NCBI GenBank assembly: GCA_016791085.1
Contig: JAEUNN010000183.1
Span: forward strand, 1-6,353
Source: Rhodocyclaceae bacterium
GTDB lineage: Bacteria; Pseudomonadota; Gammaproteobacteria; Burkholderiales; Rhodocyclaceae
Length of the DNA stretch: 6,353 nucleotides
Reading direction: 5' to 3'
A program made the position numbers and the translations under genes. Below the pieces are notes generated by a model. It was given only the letters and a program-made list of their open reading frames with translations. It did not search any database and had not been told where the DNA came from. This document shows, one piece after another, positions 1 to 5,379 of this stretch. How positions within the stretch are numbered: position 1 is the stretch's first letter; each line of letters starts with the position of its first letter.

Positions 1-534
1 GCCGTGCAGGGATAGCGTATAGACCGATTCGTCGCCGGCAAATATGGATGCCGTGCCGTCGCCCTGGTGCACGTCGAGGTCGATGATCGCCACGCGCCGC
101 GCCAGCCCTTCCGCCTGCATCGCGCGCGCGGCGACTGCTGCGTCATTGAACACGCAAAACCCCGCGCCGGCGTCACGGCGCGCGTGGTGGGTGCCGCCGG
201 CCAGATTTACCGCGATATTTTCCTGTAGCGCCGCGCGGCAGGCGCCCAGGGTGGCGCCGGCCGACCGCCGCGATCGCTCCACCATGGCTGGCGACCAGGG
301 AAAACCTATGCTGCGCAGTTCTGCCGCGCTCAATTCGCCCGCCGCCACGCGCGCCACATATTCGGGCGCGTGCGCGCCGTGCAGTTCGGCATCGCTCGCG
401 GCGGCCGGCAATTCGAGCCGCAACCAGGGCAATTCGGCTGCCACGCGCGCGCGCAACAGGCTGTATTTCTGCATCGGAAAGCGATGCTCCGGCGGCAACG
501 GCAGCACGAAGGCATCGGTGTAGAAACAACGCAC
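1..534 (-). CDS. Histone deacetylase-superfamily zinc amidohydrolase, N-terminal 178 residues (3' end off window)
   Basis: Family members remove acyl groups from acetyl-lysine, acetylpolyamines or similar amides with a catalytic zinc; the substrate here is unknown. The visible part starts VRCFYTDAFVLPLPPEHRF, typical of the bacterial branch. GGTHHA at residues 113-118 supplies the active-site His pair (H116, H117). GFCVFND at 125-131 carries the conserved active-site Phe (F126). DLDVHQGDGT at 152-161 gives two zinc ligands, D154 and H156. The last visible residues, YTLSLHG, match the strand after this loop. The third zinc Asp and the rest of a normally about 300-residue fold lie beyond the left edge. 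The GTG at 532-534 was chosen because the family N-terminus begins there and an AGGTG ribosome site sits 7 bases upstream. It follows the SDR gene by 10 bases, so the two are probably co-transcribed. AcuC-like deacetylase or acetylpolyamine amidohydrolase are both possible. Superfamily assignment is firm, function is not. Confidence 0.93.
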   Translation of the reverse strand, partial: MRCFYTDAFVLPLPPEHRFPMQKYSLLRARVAAELPWLRLELPAAASDAELHGAHAPEYVARVAAGELSAAELRSIGFPWSPAMVERSRRSAGATLGACRAALQENIAVNLAGGTHHARRDAGAGFCVFNDAAVAARAMQAEGLARRVAIIDLDVHQGDGTASIFAGDESVYTLSLHG

Positions 535-541
535 GCCGCAG

Positions 542-546
542 CACCT
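542..546 (-). promoter_or_regulatory. Ribosome binding site AGGTG of the deacetylase-like gene
   Basis: On the minus strand AGGTG ends 7 bases before the GTG at 534-532. It overlaps the last two bases of the TAG stop codon of the upstream SDR gene (547-545). A ribosome ending the SDR would therefore sit on this site, which suggests coupled translation (inference). It supports the GTG start at 534 over the out-of-frame GTG at 544. Confidence 0.6.
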
Positions 547-1231
547 ACCACTCGAGCGGTGCGCGATCGCGGAAAAAGCCGCCGCTGGGTCCATCTGCCG
601 GCAGCGTGGAGAGCCAGACCGCGGTATCCGCGCCTTCGTGCGCACTGCGCGGCGCGTGCGGCCCGCCGATTTCGGTGCGGCACCAGCCGGGGCACATGGC
701 ATTCACCTTGACCGGGGTGTCCGCAAATTCCGCCGCCAGGATGCGCGTGAGCGCATTCAGCGCGGTCTTGCTGATGCGATAGGCCGGCGTGCCGCTGCCC
801 ATTCCGGCCAGACTGGCCAGCGAACTGGACAGATTCACGATGCGTCCGGCCGGCGCTTCGCGCAACAGCGGCGCGCAGGCCTGGGTGATGCGCAGCGCGC
901 CGATCAGGTTTACGTCCAGCGTGTTGCGCAGCACGTCGGGATCGAGCGACAGCGCACCGCGGCGGCCGCTATCCAGCATGACCCCGGCGTTATTGACGAG
1001 CACGTCGAGCCGGCCCGGCGCGCGCCGCAGGCGTTCGGCCAAGCGTGCCACCGAACCGGCATAGCGCAGGTCCAGTTCCCACACTTCGACCGAATGGCCG
1101 ACGTATGCAGGGCGCGCTTCGGCCGGTTGGCGGGCGGTGGCGATCACGAAATAACCCTGGCCCGCCAGCGCCAGGGCGATTTCGAAACCTATGCCACGAT
1201 TGGCGCCGGTAACAAGTGCGACAGGCTGCAT
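545..1231 (-). CDS. Short-chain dehydrogenase/reductase (SDR), carbonyl-reductase-like
   Basis: A predicted cytosolic NAD(P)(H)-dependent oxidoreductase of 228 residues; substrate not identifiable. The Rossmann nucleotide loop TGANRGIG is at residues 8-15, NNAG at 80-83, and the catalytic tetrad is N108, S136, Y151 and K155 (Y-R-I-S-K). PGW at 181-183 is the usual segment after the active site. R12 in the glycine loop and R34 after the second strand (ATARQ) favour NADP(H) over NAD(H) (inference from the family). The C-terminus GGFFRDRAPLEW resembles carbonyl-reductase-like SDRs of bacteria and plants. An in-frame start at 1288 exists, but the ATG at 1231 is preferred: it starts directly before the first beta strand and has a GGAGG ribosome site 7 bases upstream. 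It is the first visible gene of a two-gene unit with the deacetylase-like gene and is divergent from ubiD. Nothing is missing from the SDR core. Confidence 0.94.
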   Translation of the reverse strand: MQPVALVTGANRGIGFEIALALAGQGYFVIATARQPAEARPAYVGHSVEVWELDLRYAGSVARLAERLRRAPGRLDVLVNNAGVMLDSGRRGALSLDPDVLRNTLDVNLIGALRITQACAPLLREAPAGRIVNLSSSLASLAGMGSGTPAYRISKTALNALTRILAAEFADTPVKVNAMCPGWCRTEIGGPHAPRSAHEGADTAVWLSTLPADGPSGGFFRDRAPLEW

Positions 1232-1238
1232 GTGGAAA

Positions 1239-1243
1239 CCTCC
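1239..1243 (-). promoter_or_regulatory. Strong ribosome binding site GGAGG of the SDR gene
   Basis: The plus strand reads cctcc here, giving GGAGG on the minus strand 7 bases before the ATG at 1231-1229. This decides the SDR start and rules out the upstream in-frame start at 1288, which would add 19 residues with no family counterpart and run into the ubiD side of the gap. Confidence 0.85.
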
Positions 1244-1293
1244 GGTTTGCGTTTGGACGCCGCCTGGGGCATCTTTACAGGTTTGCAACTCGC

Positions 1294-1297
1294 AAGG
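1294..1297 (+). promoter_or_regulatory. Ribosome binding site AAGG of ubiD
   Basis: AAGG lies 7 bases before the ATG at 1305. It is modest in strength but correctly spaced, and supports the 494-residue form of UbiD instead of the longer open frame starting at 1191, which would overlap the SDR start. Confidence 0.55.
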
Positions 1298-1304
1298 TTA
1301 CCCC

Positions 1305-2789
1305 ATGCGCTATCAGGATTTGCGCGATTTCATCGTGCAACTCGAAACTTTGGGCGAATTGAAGCGGGTCCGGCACCCCGTCGATACGCGCCTGGAAATG
1401 ACGGAAATATGTGATCGCCTGCTGCGCCGGGGCGGCCCGGCCGTGCTGTTCGAGTCGCCGCAGGGTGCATCCGGTGCGCACACGATACCGGTACTGGGCA
1501 ATCTGTTCGGCACTCCCCAGCGCGTCGCCATGGGTATGGGTCAGCCGGCCGACAAATGGCGCGAAGCTTTGCGCGAGGTCGGCCGCGTGCTGTCGGTGCT
1601 CAAGGAGCCCGAGCCGCCGAAAGGCTTGCGCGACGCCTGGGACAAACTGCCGCTCGTCAAGCAGGTGCTGAACATGGCGCCGCGCGTGCTGGCGCGCGGC
1701 CCGGTGCAGGAAGACGTGGGCGCCGGCAGCGATGTGGATTTGGCGCGCCTGCCCATACAGACCTGCTGGCCGGGCGATGCCGCGCCGCTGGTAACCTGGG
1801 GCCTGGTGGTAACGCGCGGACCCGACAAGCCGCGCCAGAACCTGGGCATTTACCGCCAGCAACTGCTGGGACGCAACAAGCTCATCATGCGCTGGCTGGC
1901 GCATCGCGGCGGTGCGCTGGATTTCCGCGACCACTGCCGCGTCCATCCCGGCAAGCCGTTTCCGGTCGCCGTGGTATTGGGCTGCGATCCGGCCACCATA
2001 CTGGGTGCGGTCACCCCGGTGCCGGACAGCCTGTCGGAATACCAGTTCGCCGGCCTGTTGCGCGGCGCGCGTACGGAACTCGTGAAATGCCTGGGCAGCG
2101 AACTGCAGGTGCCGGCCTATGCGGAAATCGTGCTGGAAGGCGTGATCCACCCGGGCGAAACCGCCAGCGAAGGGCCTTACGGCGACCACACCGGCTATTA
2201 CAACGAAGTCGCGTCCTTCCCGGTATTTACGGTCGAACGCATTACGCAGCGCCGTTCGCCCATCTACCATTCCACCTACACCGGCAAGCCGCCGGACGAA
2301 CCGGCGGTGCTGGGCGTGGCGCTCAATGAAGTGTTCGTGCCGCTGTTGCAGAAGCAATTTCCCGAAATCGCGGATTTTTACCTGCCGCCCGAAGGCTGTT
2401 CCTACCGCATGGCGCTGGTGGCCATGAAAAAGCAGTATCCGGGGCACGCCAAGCGCGTCATGTTCGGCGTGTGGAGCTTTTTGCGCCAGTTCATGTACAC
2501 CAAATTCATCGTGGTGGTCGATGACGACATCGATATCCGCGACTGGAAGGAGGTCATCTGGGCCATCACCACGCGCGTCGATGCCGCGCGCGACAGCGTG
2601 ATCGTGGAGCACACGCCCATCGACTACCTGGATTTCGCCAGCCCGGAAGCCGGCCTGGGCTCGAAACTGGGACTGGATGCGACCAACAAGTGGCCCGGCG
2701 AAACGCGCCGCGAATGGGGCCGGCCCATACTGCGCGATGCCGACGTGGTGCGCCGCATAGACGCGATGTGGGACCGGCTGGGCCTGTGA
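1305..2789 (+). CDS. ubiD: UbiD, 3-polyprenyl-4-hydroxybenzoate decarboxylase
   Basis: UbiD decarboxylates 3-polyprenyl-4-hydroxybenzoate to 2-polyprenylphenol in ubiquinone synthesis, using prenylated FMN made by UbiX and a divalent metal. The protein is 494 residues, close to E. coli UbiD (497). The cofactor region QNLGIYRQQLLGRNKLIMRW runs from residue 178. By alignment from memory with UbiD and fungal Fdc1, N179, H200 and E245 (in LSEYQFAG) are the metal/cofactor ligands. R184, E289 and D294 (in SEGPYGDH) form the Glu-Arg-Asp catalytic set. The C-terminal GLGSKLGLDATNKWPGETRR block is nearly that of E. coli UbiD, which argues for the true quinone-pathway enzyme over a paralogue acting on other aromatic acids. 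The ATG at 1305 fits the family start MRYQDLRDF. It stands alone on its strand, divergent from the SDR gene and convergent with livF. No signal peptide is seen; it should be cytosolic or membrane-associated. Confidence 0.97.
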   Translation: MRYQDLRDFIVQLETLGELKRVRHPVDTRLEMTEICDRLLRRGGPAVLFESPQGASGAHTIPVLGNLFGTPQRVAMGMGQPADKWREALREVGRVLSVLKEPEPPKGLRDAWDKLPLVKQVLNMAPRVLARGPVQEDVGAGSDVDLARLPIQTCWPGDAAPLVTWGLVVTRGPDKPRQNLGIYRQQLLGRNKLIMRWLAHRGGALDFRDHCRVHPGKPFPVAVVLGCDPATILGAVTPVPDSLSEYQFAGLLRGARTELVKCLGSELQVPAYAEIVLEGVIHPGETASEGPYGDHTGYYNEVASFPVFTVERITQRRSPIYHSTYTGKPPDEPAVLGVALNEVFVPLLQKQFPEIADFYLPPEGCSYRMALVAMKKQYPGHAKRVMFGVWSFLRQFMYTKFIVVVDDDIDIRDWKEVIWAITTRVDAARDSVIVEHTPIDYLDFASPEAGLGSKLGLDATNKWPGETRREWGRPILRDADVVRRIDAMWDRLGL

Positions 2790-2801
2790 GCGCAGCGCTC
2801 A
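2787..2801. repeat. Perfect 15-bp palindrome containing both stop codons of ubiD and livF
   Basis: The sequence TGAGCGC-A-GCGCTCA has 7-bp arms (2787-2793, 2795-2801) around one central base. The first three bases are the ubiD stop TGA, and the last three, read on the minus strand, are the livF stop TGA. As RNA it could form a 6-bp stem with a CAG loop. No T-run follows on either strand, so it is not a standard intrinsic terminator. It may help end or punctuate both converging transcripts (inference), or be chance. Confidence 0.8.
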
Positions 2802-3515
2802 GTCGCCGCCCAGATAGGCCTGGCGCACGCGGCTGTCGTCGAGCAGGCGGTCGGCGCGGTCGGCCAGCGTGATGAGCCCGCTTTCCATGACATAGCCGCG
2901 CGCCGACACGGTGAGCGCGAGGCGTGCATTCTGTTCGACCAGCAGGATGGACACCCCTTGTTCGGCGATCGAATGCACGACTTCGAATACCTTCTGCACC
3001 ATGAGCGGCGCGAGCCCCATGGACGGTTCGTCCAGCAGCAGCAATTGCGGCCGCGCCATGAGCGCGCGGCCCAGAGCGAGCATTTGCTGTTCGCCGCCCG
3101 ACAGGGTGCCGGCGAGCTGGCGCCGGCGCTCCTTGAGGCGCGGCAAAAGCTGGTAGACGTGCTCCAGGTCGGCCGCGATGTCCGCGACGTCGCGGCGGTG
3201 ATAGGCGCCCATGGCGAGGTTTTCCTCGACCGACAGGCGTGCGAACACGCCGCGCCCTTCCGGCACCAGCGTGAGCCCCAGACCGATCAGTGCATGCGGC
3301 GGGCGCTCGGAAATGTCGGCGCCACGGTAAACCACCGACCCGGAGGCCGGCAGCATGCGTGCCAAGGCCTTGAGCGTACTGGTCTTGCCGGCGCCGTTGG
3401 CACCGATCAGGCACACGGTTTCGCCGGCCCCGACTTCGAAACTGATGCCCTTGACGGCCTGGATGCCGCCATAGGAAACGCGCAGGTCTTGCACCGCCAG
3501 CATGGGCACACTCAT
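2799..3515 (-). CDS. livF: LivF, ATP-binding subunit of branched-chain amino-acid ABC importer
   Basis: One of two nucleotide-binding subunits that power uptake through LivH/LivM on the cytoplasmic face of the inner membrane. It has 238 residues, matching E. coli LivF (237). Walker A GANGAGKT is at 38-45, the ABC signature LSGGEQQML at 138-146, Walker B LLLLDEP at 158-164 and the D-loop SMGLAP at 165-170. The Q-loop position holds Glu (VPEGR, E86) and the switch position Gln (VEQN, Q195); both are normal for LivF. The ATG at 3515 is chosen because it overlaps the livG stop in ATGA; the alternative ATG at 3503 would lose only four residues. No clear ribosome site is visible, so translation probably depends on livG. 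It is the last gene of the unit, and its stop is nine bases from the convergent ubiD stop. The C-terminal RVRQAYLGGD parallels RVIEAYLGG in LivG, as expected for paralogues. Confidence 0.95.
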   Translation of the reverse strand: MSVPMLAVQDLRVSYGGIQAVKGISFEVGAGETVCLIGANGAGKTSTLKALARMLPASGSVVYRGADISERPPHALIGLGLTLVPEGRGVFARLSVEENLAMGAYHRRDVADIAADLEHVYQLLPRLKERRRQLAGTLSGGEQQMLALGRALMARPQLLLLDEPSMGLAPLMVQKVFEVVHSIAEQGVSILLVEQNARLALTVSARGYVMESGLITLADRADRLLDDSRVRQAYLGGD

Positions 3516-4282
3516 TGCACCGGCCCGCCCAGATAGGCCTCGATCACGCGCGCATCGCGCTGCACCACTTCGGGCGCCGCCTCGGCGATTTTTTCGCCGT
3601 AATCGAGCACCGCCACGCGATCGCATAGCCCCATCACAAGTTTCACGTCGTGTTCGATCAACAGGATGGTGATGCCGTCGGCGCGCAAATTTTCGATCAG
3701 ATGGCGCAGGGCCGCGGTTTCGCTGGCGTTCATGCCGGCCGCGGGTTCGTCCAGCGCCAGCAGGCCGGGCTCGGTGGCCAGCGCGCGCGCGATTTCGAGG
3801 CGGCGCTGGTCGCCGTAAGGCAGGTTGCGCGCCAGGTCATTGGCGCGCGCATCGATGCCCACATAGCGGAGCAGGGCGTGCGCGCGCGCCACGATGGCCT
3901 TTTCTTCGGCGCGTGTGGCGCGGCTTGCGGTGACGGCCCCCCACACCCCGGCACGGCTTTTGGTGTGGCGTCCGACCATCACGTTTTCCAGCGCGGTCAT
4001 GTTGCCGAACAGGCGGATGTTCTGGAAAGTGCGCGCGATGCCGGCGCGCACGACCTGGTGGGCCTGACCCAGGTCCAGCCTGTGCCCGGCGAAATCTATG
4101 TGACCGGCGTCGGCCGTGTAGAGCCCGGTCAGCACGTTGAAAAACGTGGTTTTGCCGGCGCCGTTCGGGCCGATCAGGCCATAAATTTCGCCCTTGTGTA
4201 TGGTTAGCGATACGTCGGACAGGGCGCGCACGCCGCCGAAATTCTTGCGTATGCCGCGTGCGTCGAGCAACAGCTCGCTCAT
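3512..4282 (-). CDS. livG: LivG, ATP-binding subunit of branched-chain amino-acid ABC importer
   Basis: The second nucleotide-binding subunit of the importer, pairing with LivF. It has 256 residues (E. coli LivG 255). Walker A GPNGAGKT is at 38-45, the Q-loop RTFQNIRLF has Q87, the signature helix reads LPYGDQRRLEIARAL at 154-168, Walker B LLALDEP at 174-180, the D-loop AAGMN at 181-185 and the switch His is H211 (IEHD). The signature departs from LSGGQ, as is usual in LivG. The insert between Q-loop and signature (about 100-150), with VGRH and a charged stretch, is typical of LivG as compared with LivF. The ATG at 4282 overlaps the livM stop by four bases (ATGA). Only a weak purine-rich GAGAAAG lies upstream, so coupling to livM is likely. 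Its own stop overlaps the livF start in the same way. Confidence 0.95.
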   Translation of the reverse strand: MSELLLDARGIRKNFGGVRALSDVSLTIHKGEIYGLIGPNGAGKTTFFNVLTGLYTADAGHIDFAGHRLDLGQAHQVVRAGIARTFQNIRLFGNMTALENVMVGRHTKSRAGVWGAVTASRATRAEEKAIVARAHALLRYVGIDARANDLARNLPYGDQRRLEIARALATEPGLLALDEPAAGMNASETAALRHLIENLRADGITILLIEHDVKLVMGLCDRVAVLDYGEKIAEAAPEVVQRDARVIEAYLGGPVQ

Positions 4283-5379
4283 GTTTCTTTCTCGGCCGAG
4301 GCGAACTCGCGCCGGCGTATCGCCGAGGGCCACAGCCCGGCCGGCCGGAACAGCATGACCACGATGAGCGCGCCGCCGAACAGCAACATGCGCAGCGCTT
4401 CCGGGTCCAGCAGCATGCGGCCGAACATCCAGATTTGCATGGGACGCGCCGCATAGCGCAGGGCCTCGGGCAAAATCGCCAGCAGCAGCGCGCCCAGCAC
4501 CACGCCGGGAATGTGGCCCATGCCGCCCAGCACCACCATGCACAGCACCATGATGGATTCCAGCAATCCGAACGATTCGGGGCTCACGAACTGCTGGAAG
4601 CCGGCGAACAGACCGCCTGCCACGCCGCCGAAACTTGCCCCCATCGCGAACGCCAGCAGCTTGATGTTGCGCGTATTGATGCCGCAGGCCTTGGCGGCGA
4701 TTTCGTCCTCGCGTATGGCCACCCAGGCGCGCCCTATGCGCGAATCTTCGAGCCGTATGCAGATGAACATGGTGAGGATCGCGAGCGCCAGGAACAGGTA
4801 GTAGAACAGGTATAGCGAAGGCAGCGCGATGCCGAACAACACCAGCGGCTTTTCCAGCGCATGGCCGGCAACCGACATGCTGTCGATATTGGCGATGCCC
4901 TGCGGACCGTTCGTGATATTGAGCGGGGCGTTCAGGTTGTTCAGGAAAATGCGGATGATTTCGCCGAAACCCAGGGTCACGATGGCCAGATAGTCGCCGC
5001 GCAGGCGCAGCGTGGGCGCGCCCAGCAATACGCCGAACAGCGCGGCGCAGGCGGCGCCCAGCGGCAGGATTACCCACAGCGGCAGGTGCAGGCCGAAATG
5101 CGGACTGGCCAGCAGCGCGTACAGATAGGCGCCCACGGCATAGAACGCGATGTATCCCAGATCGAGCAGGCCGGCGAAGCCCACGACGATATTGAGCCCC
5201 AGCGCCAGCATCACGTAGAGCAGCGCAAAATCGACGATGCGCACCCAGGAATTGCCGAAATTCATGCCCAGCACGAAAGGCACGGCGGCGAGCGCGGCTG
5301 CGGCGATGAGCAGGCCGGTGAACGCGGCGGCTTTGGGTTGGGCGCGCGGAAAGAGGCGCGCGATCGGGGCGGGCATCAT
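4279..5379 (-). CDS. livM: LivM, permease subunit of branched-chain amino-acid ABC importer
   Basis: An inner-membrane permease that forms the translocation path with LivH. It has 366 residues, in the usual range for LivM of betaproteobacteria and shorter than E. coli LivM, which has an N-terminal extension. Hydrophobic segments lie near residues 20-38, 46-70, 76-92, 100-122, 182-208, 238-262, 274-306 and 329-346. Family blocks are LGLNIVVGFAGLLDLGYIAFYAVGAY (from 60), LRLRGDYLAIVTLGFGEIIRI (from 124), NGPQGI (157-162), and the cytoplasmic coupling segment GRAWVAIREDEIAAKACGIN (216-235), which contacts an ATPase subunit. The protein starts with two consecutive ATG codons. The first (5379) makes an ATGA overlap with the livH stop; the second (5376) is better spaced from the ribosome site, so the start is uncertain by one residue. 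A longer frame reaching 5883 is antisense-like readthrough in another livH frame and is rejected. Confidence 0.95.
   Translation of the reverse strand: MMPAPIARLFPRAQPKAAAFTGLLIAAAALAAVPFVLGMNFGNSWVRIVDFALLYVMLALGLNIVVGFAGLLDLGYIAFYAVGAYLYALLASPHFGLHLPLWVILPLGAACAALFGVLLGAPTLRLRGDYLAIVTLGFGEIIRIFLNNLNAPLNITNGPQGIANIDSMSVAGHALEKPLVLFGIALPSLYLFYYLFLALAILTMFICIRLEDSRIGRAWVAIREDEIAAKACGINTRNIKLLAFAMGASFGGVAGGLFAGFQQFVSPESFGLLESIMVLCMVVLGGMGHIPGVVLGALLLAILPEALRYAARPMQIWMFGRMLLDPEALRMLLFGGALIVVMLFRPAGLWPSAIRRREFASAEKET

Larger units (their letters stand above)
1232..1304. promoter_or_regulatory. Divergent intergenic region, probable back-to-back promoters for SDR operon and ubiD
   Basis: These 73 bases separate two diverging genes, so both promoters probably lie here or in the first codons of the opposite gene (inference). 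The clearest plus-strand sigma70-like candidate is TTGGAC at 1253-1258 with TACAGG at 1276-1281 and a 17-base spacer. Both boxes match consensus poorly. I found no convincing minus-strand promoter. A direct repeat GGTTTGC occurs at 1244-1250 and 1280-1286, and TTGC/GCAA (1283-1286, 1292-1295) forms a short inverted repeat just before the ubiD ribosome site. No binding site of a named regulator is recognisable. Confidence 0.4.

Noticed and set aside
120..131. Alternating CG run, possible Z-DNA or simple repeat
   Set aside because: It is short, lies within codons for alternating Ala and Arg in the deacetylase-like gene, and similar runs occur elsewhere in this GC-rich window.
44..523. A 159-codon open frame on the plus strand opposite the deacetylase-like gene
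   Set aside because: Composition is Ser/Arg/Ala-rich with no motif, while the minus strand encodes the HH and DVHQGDG active-site motifs in a single uninterrupted frame.
1275..2612. A 445-codon open frame on the minus strand, antisense to ubiD
   Set aside because: The translation is rich in His, Arg, Ala and Gln with no recognisable family, and it lies entirely opposite a very well conserved UbiD. Long antisense frames are expected in GC-rich genes.
3516..3626. N-terminal extension of livF to 3626
   Set aside because: It would add 37 Arg/Gly/Ala-rich residues overlapping livG; the ATGA junction and the family length of about 237 residues fix the start at 3515.
2799..4282. Non-canonical ABC motifs (Glu at the LivF Q-loop, Gln at the LivF switch, LPYGDQ signature in LivG) as signs of a novel or inactive transporter
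   Set aside because: These substitutions are usual in LivF and LivG families and do not indicate loss of function.
4291..4300. 10-bp perfect palindrome CTCGGCCGAG just upstream of the livG start
   Set aside because: It is inside livM coding sequence, and several 10-bp palindromes are expected by chance in a window of this size.
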